Below, in pieces: positions 32,411 through 40,190 of a stretch of 64,000 nucleotides of DNA; the first letter of the stretch is position 1; every line of letters begins with the position of its first letter. The DNA comes from Nocardioides sediminis (GTDB taxonomy: Bacteria > Actinomycetota > Actinomycetes > Propionibacteriales > Nocardioidaceae). The position numbers and the translations under genes are program-made. The stretch spans positions 186,001 to 250,000 of the forward strand of contig NZ_PZYZ01000006.1 in the NCBI RefSeq assembly GCF_003047295.1, read 5' to 3'. The notes below the pieces were generated by a model. That model was not told the origin of the DNA. It saw nothing but the letters and a program-made list of their open reading frames with translations, and did not search any database.

Positions 32411-34062
32411 GCACCACCGCCTCGACGAACCGCGAGGCGATGCTGGAGAAGATCGCGGACCTCGAGGCCCAGCACGCGGTCGCCGTCGCCGGCGGCGGGG
32501 AGCGGTACGTCGAGCGCCACCACGCCCGGGGCAAGCTGCTGGCCCGTGAGCGGATCGAGCTCCTCGTCGACCCCGGCAGCGCGTTCCTCGAGCTCTCCCC
32601 GCTGGCCGGCTGGGGGTCCGACTTCACCGTCGGCGCCTCGGTCGTCACGGGCATCGGCGTCATCGAGGGCGTCGAGTGCATGATCACCGCCAACGACCCC
32701 ACGGTGAAGGGCGGGGCCTCCAACCCGTGGACGGTGAAGAAGATCTTCCGCGCCTCCCAGATCGCGGAGGAGAACGGCCTGCCGACGGTCGCGCTCGTCG
32801 AGTCCGGCGGCGCCGACCTGCCGACGCAGAAGGAGATCTTCATCCCCGGCGGCAAGCTCTTCCGCGACATCACCCGCTCGTCGGCGGCGCGGGTGCCGAC
32901 CGTCGCCCTGGTCTTCGGCAACTCGACCGCCGGCGGGGCCTACGTGCCCGGCATGTCCGACTACACGGTCTTCGTGAAGGGGCAGGCCAAGGTGTTCCTC
33001 GGCGGCCCGCCGCTGGTGAAGATGGCCACCGGCGAGGAGTCCGACGACGAGTCCCTCGGCGGCGCCGAGATGCACGCGCGCGTCAGCGGGCTGGCCGACT
33101 ACCTCGCCGAGGACGAGCACGACGCCATCCGGATCGGCCGGCGGATCGTGGCCCGGCTCAACTGGCGCAAGGTCGGCGCGGGTTCCAGTGGGTTCGCGCA
33201 CGCTGCAGTGTCGGCGTACCCACGGAATCACCGGGCGCCCGGTGATTCCGCGTCCGACCTCGACTACGCCGAGCCCGAGGCCGACGCCGAGGGCCTCCTC
33301 GACCTCGTCCCCACCGACCTCAAGGAACCCTTCGACCCGCGCGAGGTCATCACGCGGATCTGCGACGGGCGCAGCGCCACCAACGGAGCCGTGTTCGACG
33401 AGTTCAAGCCCCTCTACGGCACCTCGCTGGTCACCGGCTGGGCCCGCATCCACGGCCACCCGGTCGGCATCCTGGCCAACGCGCAGGGCGTGCTGTTCTC
33501 CGAGGAGGCGCAGAAGGCGACGCAGTTCATCCAGCTCGCCAACCAGGTCGACACGCCCCTGCTGTTCCTGCACAACACCACCGGCTACATGGTCGGCAAG
33601 GACTACGAGCAGGGCGGGATCATCAAGCACGGCGCCCAGATGATCAACGCCGTCAGCAACAGCACGGTGCCGCACATCAGCGTCCTGATGGGGGCGTCGT
33701 ACGGCGCCGGCAACTACGGCATGAACGGCCGCGCCTTCGACCCGCGGTTCCTCTTCACGTGGCCCAACGCCAAGAGCGCGGTCATGGGCCCGGCGCAGCT
33801 CGCCGGCGTGCTGAGCATCGTGGCCCGCGCCGCCGCCGAGGCCAAGGGACGCGACTACGACGAGGAGGGCGACGCTGGCATGCGGGCGATGGTCGAGCAG
33901 ATGGTCGAGGAGCAGAGCCTGCCCTACGCGCTGTCGGGGATGCTGTACGACGACGGGGTCATCGACCCGCGGGACACCCGCACGGTCCTGGGCATCTGCC
34001 TGTCGGTGATCGCCACAAGACCCGTCGTCGGCACCGAGCGGTTCGGGGTGTTCCGCACATGA
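32407..34062 (+). CDS. Acyl-CoA carboxylase carboxyltransferase (beta) subunit with palindromic insert
   Basis: A 551-residue carboxyltransferase of the methylcrotonyl/geranyl-CoA carboxylase type. It moves CO2 from biotin to an acyl-CoA. N-lobe: YVERHHARGKLLARERIELL, LVESGGADLPTQKEIF. C-lobe: GILANAQGVLFSEEAQKATQ and ASYGAGNYGMNGRAFDPRF, typical of beta-branched enoyl-CoA carboxylases. Between the lobes (after LNWRKVGAG) lies an in-frame stretch of about 22 residues (around FAHAAVSAYPRNHRAPGDSA) encoded by a composite palindrome at 33188-33249. This is foreign to the family and falls in the lobe linker, where it may be tolerated. GTGA and ATGA overlaps join it to its neighbours. Confidence 0.93.
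   Translation: MSTTASTNREAMLEKIADLEAQHAVAVAGGGERYVERHHARGKLLARERIELLVDPGSAFLELSPLAGWGSDFTVGASVVTGIGVIEGVECMITANDPTVKGGASNPWTVKKIFRASQIAEENGLPTVALVESGGADLPTQKEIFIPGGKLFRDITRSSAARVPTVALVFGNSTAGGAYVPGMSDYTVFVKGQAKVFLGGPPLVKMATGEESDDESLGGAEMHARVSGLADYLAEDEHDAIRIGRRIVARLNWRKVGAGSSGFAHAAVSAYPRNHRAPGDSASDLDYAEPEADAEGLLDLVPTDLKEPFDPREVITRICDGRSATNGAVFDEFKPLYGTSLVTGWARIHGHPVGILANAQGVLFSEEAQKATQFIQLANQVDTPLLFLHNTTGYMVGKDYEQGGIIKHGAQMINAVSNSTVPHISVLMGASYGAGNYGMNGRAFDPRFLFTWPNAKSAVMGPAQLAGVLSIVARAAAEAKGRDYDEEGDAGMRAMVEQMVEEQSLPYALSGMLYDDGVIDPRDTRTVLGICLSVIATRPVVGTERFGVFRT
33188..33249. repeat. Composite palindromic element (copy 2), inside the carboxyltransferase gene
   Basis: A 36-base palindrome centred on CTGCAG (33188-33223) followed by the same perfect 26-base palindrome as copy 1 (33224-33249). 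Relative to copy 1 it is inverted and differs at about six positions, all in the 36-base part. It keeps the reading frame of the carboxyltransferase gene and contributes about 22 residues. Confidence 0.88.
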
Positions 34063-36026
34063 GCCAGATCGACCGCCTGCTCGTCGCCAACCGCGGCGAG
34101 ATCGCCCGCCGCGTCATCGCCACCTGCCGGCGCCTCGGCATCGAGACCGTCGCGGTGCACTCCGACGCCGACGCGGGACTGCCGTACGTCGCCGAGGCCG
34201 ACGTCGCCGTCCGCCTGCCGGGCGACGCGCCCGCGGACACCTACCTGCGCGCCGAGCTGATCGTCGAGGCGGCGCGGCGCACCGGTGCGGACGCGGTCCA
34301 CCCGGGCTACGGCTTCCTGTCGGAGAACGCCGCGTTCGCCCGCGCCGTCGAGGCCGCCGGGCTCACCTGGGTCGGTCCGTCGCCGGCGTCGATCGACGCC
34401 ATGGGGTCCAAGATCGAGGCCAAGCGGCTCATGCGCGAGGCCGGCGTCCCCACCCTGGAGGCTCCCGACGAGCCGACCGAGGCGGACCTGCCGCTGCTGG
34501 TGAAGGCCTCCGCCGGCGGCGGCGGCCGCGGCATGCGGGTGGTGCGCCGGCTCGGGGACCTCGACGCCGAGGTCGCGGCCGCGCGCGCCGAGGCCGTCTC
34601 CGCCTTCGGCGACGGCACCGTCTTCGTCGAGCCGTACGTCGAGCGCAGCCGCCACGTCGAGGTCCAGGTGGTGGGCGACGGCCGTGGCGGGGTGCTCGTC
34701 GTCGGCGAGCGCGACTGCTCGGTCCAGCGCCGCCACCAGAAGGTCGTCGAGGAGGCGCCCGCCCCCGGTCTCGACGACGCCGTCGTCGACGCCCTGCACG
34801 CCGCCGCACGGCGCGCCGCCGAGGCGATCGCCTACCGCGGCGCGGGGACGGTCGAGTTCCTCTACGACCCCGACACCGAGCGGTTCTTCTTCCTGGAGAT
34901 GAACACCCGGCTCCAGGTGGAGCACCCCGTCACCGAGCTGGTCCGGGACGTCGACCTGGTCGAGCTCCAGCTCCACGTGGCCGAGGGGGGCACGCTGGTC
35001 GAGGACGTGGCGCTGCTCCCGTCAGCGGGTCGGGTCCCGGCCCGGCACGCGGTCGAGGTGCGGCTCTACGCCGAGGACGCGGCGTACACCCCGCAGAGCG
35101 GGCGGCTCCTCGCGCTCGACATCGAGCACGACGCGGCCTTCGGGCCGGCGACCGGGGAGCGCGGGATCCGCGTCGACTCCGGGTTCGCCTCCGGCGACGA
35201 GGTCGGGACGCACTACGACGCCATGCTCGCCAAGGTGATCGCGTGGGCGCCGACCCGGGAGGCGGCCGTGCGGCAGCTCGTCGGGGCGCTGCGCCGCGCG
35301 CGGATCCACGGCATCACGACCAACCGCGACCAGCTCGTCGAGATCCTGCGGCACCCGGTCTTCGCCTCCGGCGAGATGACCACGACCTGGCTCGAGTCGG
35401 CCGACCTGGGCGGGCCTGCGCAGCCCGATCGGGCGACCCTGGTGGCCGCGGCGCTGATGCTGGCCGCCGACGACGCGTCGCGGCGTACGGTCCAGCAGGG
35501 CATCCCGGCCGGCTGGCGCAACGTCGTCAGCCAGCCGCACCGGACCGCGTTCGAGGGGCACGAGCCCGTCGAGTGGTGGGGCACCCGGGACGGCGTCGCC
35601 GTCGACGGCGTCACCGTCCTCGAGACGTCGCCGACCCACGCGCGCCTCGAGATCGACGGCGTCACCTCCCAGGTCCGCGGCCACGTCTCGGCGGCCCGGC
35701 CGGGCGCACCGCGCGAGGTGTGGGTGGACGGGCCGGCCGGGTCCGTGTGCCTGCGCGAGGTGCCGCGGTTCACCGACCCCGCCGACGCGGTCGCGAGCGG
35801 CAGCCTGCTCGCCCCGATGCCGGGCACGGTCGTCAAGGTCGCCGTCGACGACGGCCACGACGTCGCGGCCGGGGACGTCGTGCTGGTCCTGGAGGCCATG
35901 AAGATGCAGCACTCGGTGATCGCGCCCGCCGCGGGCACCGTCACCGTCAACGTCACCACCGGGCAGCAGGTCGCCGCGGGCGACGTGCTGGCCGTCGTCG
36001 CCACCCCCGAAGGAGAGCCCGCATGA
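34059..36026 (+). CDS. Biotin carboxylase/biotin carrier (alpha) subunit of acyl-CoA carboxylase
   Basis: A 655-residue protein. The biotin carboxylase part (about 1-450) has LLVANRGEIARRVIATCRRL, the ATP-grasp KASAGGGGRGMRVV, RDCSVQRRHQKVVEEAP and EMNTRLQVEHPVTE. The last 70 residues are the biotin carrier domain with EAMKMQ (biotinyl-lysine about 615). It carboxylates biotin with ATP and bicarbonate and works with the beta subunit encoded just upstream (ATGA overlap). The pair corresponds to LiuD/LiuB or AtuF/AtuC. Which acyl-CoA is used cannot be decided from sequence alone. Confidence 0.95.
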   Translation: MSQIDRLLVANRGEIARRVIATCRRLGIETVAVHSDADAGLPYVAEADVAVRLPGDAPADTYLRAELIVEAARRTGADAVHPGYGFLSENAAFARAVEAAGLTWVGPSPASIDAMGSKIEAKRLMREAGVPTLEAPDEPTEADLPLLVKASAGGGGRGMRVVRRLGDLDAEVAAARAEAVSAFGDGTVFVEPYVERSRHVEVQVVGDGRGGVLVVGERDCSVQRRHQKVVEEAPAPGLDDAVVDALHAAARRAAEAIAYRGAGTVEFLYDPDTERFFFLEMNTRLQVEHPVTELVRDVDLVELQLHVAEGGTLVEDVALLPSAGRVPARHAVEVRLYAEDAAYTPQSGRLLALDIEHDAAFGPATGERGIRVDSGFASGDEVGTHYDAMLAKVIAWAPTREAAVRQLVGALRRARIHGITTNRDQLVEILRHPVFASGEMTTTWLESADLGGPAQPDRATLVAAALMLAADDASRRTVQQGIPAGWRNVVSQPHRTAFEGHEPVEWWGTRDGVAVDGVTVLETSPTHARLEIDGVTSQVRGHVSAARPGAPREVWVDGPAGSVCLREVPRFTDPADAVASGSLLAPMPGTVVKVAVDDGHDVAAGDVVLVLEAMKMQHSVIAPAAGTVTVNVTTGQQVAAGDVLAVVATPEGEPA

Positions 36027-37198
36027 GCACGTCCACCGAGTCCGTCTTCACCGAGAGCCCCGAGCGGCAGGAGCTGCGCCGCCAGGTGGCCAAGCTCGCC
36101 GGAAAGTACGGCCGCGACTGGTTCACCGAGAAGGCCCGCGCCGGGGAGAAGACCACCGAGCTGTGGCTCGAGATCGGCCGCGCCGGCTACCTCGGCATCA
36201 ACATCCCTGAGGAGTACGGCGGGGGCGGCGGCGGCATCGGCGACATCGCGGCGGTCTGCGAGGAGCTCGCCGCGCAGGGCTGCCCGCTGCTGCTCATGGT
36301 GGTGAGCCCGGCGATCTGCGGCACCATCATCAGCCGCTACGGCACCGACGAGCAGAAGCAGCGCTGGCTGCCCGGCATCGCGGACGGCACCGGCACGATG
36401 GCCTTCGCCATCACCGAGCCCGACGCCGGCACCAACTCCCACAACATCACCACCACGGCCCGCCGCGACGGGGACGGCTGGGTGCTGACCGGGCGCAAGA
36501 TCTGGATCTCCGGCATCGACGAGGCCGACCACGTGCTCGTCGTGGCCCGCACCGAGGACGCGCGCACCGGCAAGCTCAAGCCCTGCCTGTTCGTGGTGCC
36601 GACCGACGCCGAGGGCTTCGAGGCGCGGCCGATCCCGATGGAGATCGTCTCCCCCGAGAAGCAGTTCCAGGTGTTCATCGACGATGTCCGGCTGCCCGCC
36701 GACGCGCTGGTCGGCGACGAGGACGGCGGGCTCGTCCAGCTCTTCGCCGGGCTCAACCCCGAGCGGATCATGGCGGCCTCCTTCTCCACCGGGCTGGCCC
36801 GCTTCGCCCTCGCCAAGGCGGCGGCGTACGCCAAGGAGCGCACCGTCTTCAAGGACCCGATCGGGGCGCACCAGGCCATCGCCCACCCGCTGGCCCAGTC
36901 GCACATCGAGATCGAGCTGGCCCGGCTGATGACGCAGAAGGCCGCCGCGCTCTACGACGCCGGCGACGACATGGCGGCGGGCGAGGCCGCCAACATGGCC
37001 AAGTACGCCGCCGCCGAGGCCGCGTGCGATGCCGCGGACCGCGCCGTGCAGACCCACGGTGGCAATGGGATCAGCCAGGAGTACGGCATGGCCGGGCTCC
37101 TCGTCGCCACCCGCGCGGGCCGGATCGCGCCGGTGAGCCGAGAGATGATCCTCAACTTCGTCGCCATGCACTCGCTGGGGCTGCCGAAGTCCTACTGA
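36023..37198 (+). CDS. Acyl-CoA dehydrogenase (second, citronellyl/isovaleryl type)
   Basis: A 391-residue acyl-CoA dehydrogenase closing the operon. It has AFAITEPDAGTNSHNITTTA, WVLTGRKIWISGIDEADHVL and the C-terminal QTHGGNGISQEYGMAGLLVA, then RIAPVSREMILNFVAMHSLG. The SREM ending is seen in AtuD-like citronellyl-CoA dehydrogenases and relatives. It overlaps the biotin carboxylase gene by four bases. With two dehydrogenases and one carboxylase, the operon can oxidise and carboxylate a beta-methyl-branched acyl-CoA. Confidence 0.93.
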   Translation: MSTSTESVFTESPERQELRRQVAKLAGKYGRDWFTEKARAGEKTTELWLEIGRAGYLGINIPEEYGGGGGGIGDIAAVCEELAAQGCPLLLMVVSPAICGTIISRYGTDEQKQRWLPGIADGTGTMAFAITEPDAGTNSHNITTTARRDGDGWVLTGRKIWISGIDEADHVLVVARTEDARTGKLKPCLFVVPTDAEGFEARPIPMEIVSPEKQFQVFIDDVRLPADALVGDEDGGLVQLFAGLNPERIMAASFSTGLARFALAKAAAYAKERTVFKDPIGAHQAIAHPLAQSHIEIELARLMTQKAAALYDAGDDMAAGEAANMAKYAAAEAACDAADRAVQTHGGNGISQEYGMAGLLVATRAGRIAPVSREMILNFVAMHSLGLPKSY

Positions 37199-37205
37199 TC
37201 CGGGG

Positions 37206-37529
37206 TCAGCCGCAGGTGTCGACGCGTGCTGCCGTCCAGCCGGCGGCGCCGTCCTCGACGACCACTCGCGACATCAGCTCGCCGGCCGGGTCGTAGGCGC
37301 GGAACGTCACGGTCTCGAACCCCTTCGCGTCGTCCGGCTCCTCGGTCACCCGGTCGGCGTCCGGCAGCAGGTCGCCCAGGGCCTCGTGCGGGGTCCTGTG
37401 GCCGGACGATGCTTCACGGAACGCGGTCGAGTGGGGGCCGGGGCAGCCGAGGTCCGGTCCGTCCGACGCGCGGACGGCGAGGACGCCACCGGACACGACG
37501 ACCACCAGCGTCAGCGCCAGCCACCTCAT
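37206..37529 (-). CDS. Small secreted protein of unknown function
   Basis: A 107-residue protein with an N-terminal signal or anchor (MRWLALTLVVVVSGGVLAVRA) and two cysteines in the mature part (DLGCPGPHS and the C-terminal DTCG), which could form one disulfide. No family is recognised. A -10 TAGGGT (37541-37536 on the minus strand) lies six bases before ATG 37529, supporting a leaderless start. It ends eight bases from the convergent operon end. Confidence 0.7.
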   Translation of the reverse strand: MRWLALTLVVVVSGGVLAVRASDGPDLGCPGPHSTAFREASSGHRTPHEALGDLLPDADRVTEEPDDAKGFETVTFRAYDPAGELMSRVVVEDGAAGWTAARVDTCG

Positions 37530-37555
37530 GCCCGGACCCTAGCCCCGGGGGCGTG

Positions 37556-37636
37556 CACGACGAAGGCAGTTCGGCGGATGGGCGTCAGCGCCGAGCGTGG
37601 CCGGACGGGTCGACGGCGCGAACTGCCTTCGTCGTG
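37556..37636. repeat. Intergenic inverted repeat with perfect 18-base arms
   Basis: CACGACGAAGGCAGTTCG (37556-37573) pairs perfectly with CGAACTGCCTTCGTCGTG (37619-37636) around a 45-base GC-rich loop. It lies between divergent small genes, close to both promoters. No other copy was noticed in the window. Its size resembles the palindromic insert at 48861-48925. Confidence 0.75.
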
Positions 37637-37650
37637 TCGGTGGCACGCCC

Positions 37651-37656
37651 TAGCCT
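37651..37656 (+). promoter_or_regulatory. -10 box TAGCCT of a leaderless promoter
   Basis: TAGCCT is followed by six bases and GTG at 37663, the pattern seen before other leaderless genes in this window. It decides the start of the MmcQ/YjbR-type gene. Confidence 0.45.
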
Positions 37657-37662
37657 GTGCCC

Positions 37663-38037
37663 GTGGCCCTCGCCGACCGACCGCTCGTGCCCGAGGAGTG
37701 GGTGCTGCGCATCGACGCCGTCCTCGGACGGTTGCCGCAGTGCCGGCAGGAGGCGGCGTGGACGGGCACCCGGTGGCGGGTCGGCGGGGCGACGGTCGCG
37801 CACGTCTTCGGTGGTGAGGACCAGCTCTTCCGGATCACCTTCCGCGGCGAGCCCGACGAGGTCGCGGCGTTCGAGCACATGGGACACCCCTACTTCCGCT
37901 CCGGCTGGGGTGGCAACGTCATCGGCCTGCTGCTCGACGACGACACCGACTGGGACGAGCTCGGCGAGCTGCTCACCGACTCCTACTGCCTCCAGGCTCC
38001 GGCCCGCCTGGCCGGGCAGGTGACCAGGCCCGGGTAG
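37663..38037 (+). CDS. MmcQ/YjbR family protein (DUF1801/MmcQ-like fold)
   Basis: A small cytoplasmic protein of 124 residues. The run RWRVGGATVAHVFGGEDQLF, then RITFRGEPDEVAAFEHMGHP and SGWGGNVIGLLLDDDTDWDE is typical of the MmcQ/YjbR DNA-binding-like fold, a common single-domain family without assigned function. Start at GTG 37663 with a -10 box just upstream; GTG 37657 would add two residues. It stands alone. Confidence 0.8.
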   Translation: MALADRPLVPEEWVLRIDAVLGRLPQCRQEAAWTGTRWRVGGATVAHVFGGEDQLFRITFRGEPDEVAAFEHMGHPYFRSGWGGNVIGLLLDDDTDWDELGELLTDSYCLQAPARLAGQVTRPG

Positions 38038-38111
38038 TCGGTTGCCGACGCGCTCGCGGTCCCCGCGCGCCTCGGCGCTGCACCGCTCGGCGGGGCACTG
38101 GGGCAGGGACG

Positions 38112-38573
38112 TCAGGCGCGCGCGGCGTCGTACCGATGCTGGATGACCTCGTTGGGCGCCTCGTTGGGCTGGCTGATCCGGATGTGGTTGCCGAACGGGT
38201 CGCGGATGCCGAAGTCGGTGCCGTAGGGCTGCTCGACCGGCTCCTGGGTGATCTCCACGCCGGCGTCGCGGAGGGCGGCGTACGTCGCGTGGACGTCGCT
38301 GCTGGTCAGGAACAGGCCGCCGAGCGCGCCCTTGGTGACCAGCTCGCGCACCTGGGCCGCGGTGGCCTCGTCGTGCTGTGGGCCACCGACGAGCTCGAGC
38401 AGCAGCTGGACGCCGCCACCGGGCAGGACGACGGTGAGCCAGCGCATGAAGCCGAGGTCGATGTCGTCGTGCACCTGGAAGCCGAGGTGGTTGCAGTAGA
38501 AGTCGAGCGCCTCCTCCTGGTCGAGGACCGGGACGCTCTTGATGCGGACTGAGGTGATGTGGTTGGTGGTCAT
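38112..38573 (-). CDS. VOC/glyoxalase family protein
   Basis: A 153-residue VOC protein with IKSVPVLDQEEALDFYCNHL at the start and DPFGNHIRISQPNEAPNEV near the end. Metal ligands are less clear than in classical glyoxalase I, so it may be a binding protein. ATG 38573 is chosen because TAGCGT (38586-38581) sits seven bases upstream, giving a leaderless start inside the 3' end of the AraC gene. It can therefore be expressed both alone and from the AraC transcript, and the AraC protein may regulate it. Confidence 0.88.
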   Translation of the reverse strand: MTTNHITSVRIKSVPVLDQEEALDFYCNHLGFQVHDDIDLGFMRWLTVVLPGGGVQLLLELVGGPQHDEATAAQVRELVTKGALGGLFLTSSDVHATYAALRDAGVEITQEPVEQPYGTDFGIRDPFGNHIRISQPNEAPNEVIQHRYDAARA

Positions 38574-38583
38574 GGGCAGGACG

Positions 38584-39027
38584 CTAGCCAGCGTCGGGGT
38601 CGGCCCGCTTCTCCGAAACGACTGTCCTCGCGCCATCCCGCGGACGCGTCCAGGCGGCGATGAAGCACGACGGCACGTGCACCGGCTCGTGCCGGGCGCG
38701 GAACTGCGTCGGTGAGCAGCCGACCACCGTGGCGAAGGTCCGGCTGAAGGTCCCCAGGCTGGCGAAGCCCACGTCCCAGGCGATGTCGGTGACCGGCCGG
38801 TCGGTCTGCCGCAGCAGGGTCATCGCCCGCTCGACCCGGCGACGCTGCAGGTAGCGGTGCGGCGTCTCGCCGTACACCTCCTTGAAGACCCGACCGAACT
38901 GCGACGGCGAGAGGTGCGCGACCGCGGCGAGGGTGGGTACGTCGAGCGGCTCGGCGTAGCGCCGGTCCATCTCGTCGCGGGCGCGCAGCATGCGCCGGTT
39001 GAGGTCCTCCCGCGGGCTCAGCTCCAC
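38584..39027 (-). CDS. AraC family transcriptional regulator (DNA-binding domain only)
   Basis: A 147-residue protein made almost only of an AraC double helix-turn-helix: DVPTLAAVAHLSPSQFGRVF and VTDIAWDVGFASLGTFSRTF, followed by a short tail. There is no ligand domain, so it may act constitutively or respond to another protein. TAGCGT (39040-39035) seven bases before GTG 39027 marks a leaderless start. The VOC gene follows after ten bases on the same strand and is the likely target. Confidence 0.92.
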   Translation of the reverse strand: MELSPREDLNRRMLRARDEMDRRYAEPLDVPTLAAVAHLSPSQFGRVFKEVYGETPHRYLQRRRVERAMTLLRQTDRPVTDIAWDVGFASLGTFSRTFATVVGCSPTQFRARHEPVHVPSCFIAAWTRPRDGARTVVSEKRADPDAG

Positions 39028-39052
39028 GGGTCCGACGCTAGCCGTGCCACGT

Positions 39053-40000
39053 TCACCACTGCTGCACCGACGGCCCCAGCGGCAGCGCCGCGAGCGCGGC
39101 GTCGAGGTCGGGCGCGAGGTAGTGCCGGCCGCCGTCGAGCACCGACGCCCCGTGCAGCGGGTGGAGCCCGCCGCAGGCGTCGACGGCCCAGGCGACGACG
39201 TCGCCCCACGCGGTCACGCCCTCGATCCACTCGGTGCTCCCCGACGCGCACAGCCGCCGGCTGCGCTCGTCCACCCCCGGCCACAGGTCGGCGTTGACGC
39301 GCGCCAGCAGGTCGGGCGTGAGCACGGCCGAGCGCACCGTGCCCGGTCGGGTCATGACGCAGCGGCGGGCCGAGACGACGTCGAGGTCGGCGGCGGCCAG
39401 GGCGGTGCGTGGGGTGGGGTTCGGGGCCCTGCAGATCGCCCGTGCCGTCGTGGCGGGGGCCGCCGCCTCCCGCCGCTGGTCCAGCAGGGCCGCGGCGAAC
39501 TCACGCGCGAGCGCCTCGCCCCCGAGTCGCTGGTCGTCGGCGCCCGTGGTCAGCAGGTGGCAGCCGTAGGAGCCGTGCTGCACCGCCCGCCACTCGTCCT
39601 GGGCGTAGCCGAACCAGTAGACGACCTCCGGTCCGCTGTTCGCGGTGCACGAGAGGTCGCTGCCGGCGTCCTCCTGGTCGTTGACGACGCCCACGAGCCG
39701 GTCGACGTCGGTCGTGAGCAGGTCGCGGGGCGGCTGGACCGTGGCGGCGAGGACGGCCTCGTCGTCGCCCGTGACCGATGTCGGGCCGGGACAAGCCCGC
39801 ACGCGCGTCGCGCCGCGCGGCAGGTCGCCGTCGGGGAAGGGGGGAGCGGTGCCCGGGTCCGGGCACCCGCTCTCGAGGCCGGGGGGCGGAGAGGGTGCGG
39901 AGGACTGGTCCCCGGTCGCGCCGCAGCCGGTGAGCAGCACCACGGCTGACACGACGGATGACACGACGGATGGAACGACGGCGGGCGCCCGGACCCTCAT
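39053..40000 (-). CDS. Lipoprotein of unknown function
   Basis: A 315-residue exported protein. The N-terminus has a hydrophobic segment ending in the lipobox LLTGC (Cys at about 25), then a Ser/Pro-rich linker. The mature domain carries several cysteines (ESGCPDPG, RACPGPT, LSCTAN, YGCHLL, AICRAPN, RRCVMT, RLCASGS, DACGG), enough for several disulfides. No family is recognised. It is a single gene; the 190 bases before it to the next gene contain a tandem GTCAGTGCGACCC pair near 40178-40203 and nothing else seen. Confidence 0.7.
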   Translation of the reverse strand: MRVRAPAVVPSVVSSVVSAVVLLTGCGATGDQSSAPSPPPGLESGCPDPGTAPPFPDGDLPRGATRVRACPGPTSVTGDDEAVLAATVQPPRDLLTTDVDRLVGVVNDQEDAGSDLSCTANSGPEVVYWFGYAQDEWRAVQHGSYGCHLLTTGADDQRLGGEALAREFAAALLDQRREAAAPATTARAICRAPNPTPRTALAAADLDVVSARRCVMTRPGTVRSAVLTPDLLARVNADLWPGVDERSRRLCASGSTEWIEGVTAWGDVVAWAVDACGGLHPLHGASVLDGGRHYLAPDLDAALAALPLGPSVQQW

Positions 40001-40190
40001 GGCTCATCGTGGGGACCGGGGAGGACGCATCGCCACCGGCGTGTCCGAGATGCCGCCGAATCGTGACTCCGGGCGAGCCGTTCGTGATCGCGGCGAGACA
40101 CTGTCGGCAAGACCAGCGAGCCCCGCGGCCGCGAGCTGCCCGGGGCGTGCCCGCCCGGTGCCGAGAGACCCGCCGGTCAGTGCGACCCCG

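Noticed and set aside
40001..40190. Possible small gene between the lipoprotein and the DUF2254 gene
   Set aside because: No frame has a ribosome-binding site or sensible composition; only a short tandem GTCAGTGCGACCC pair was seen.
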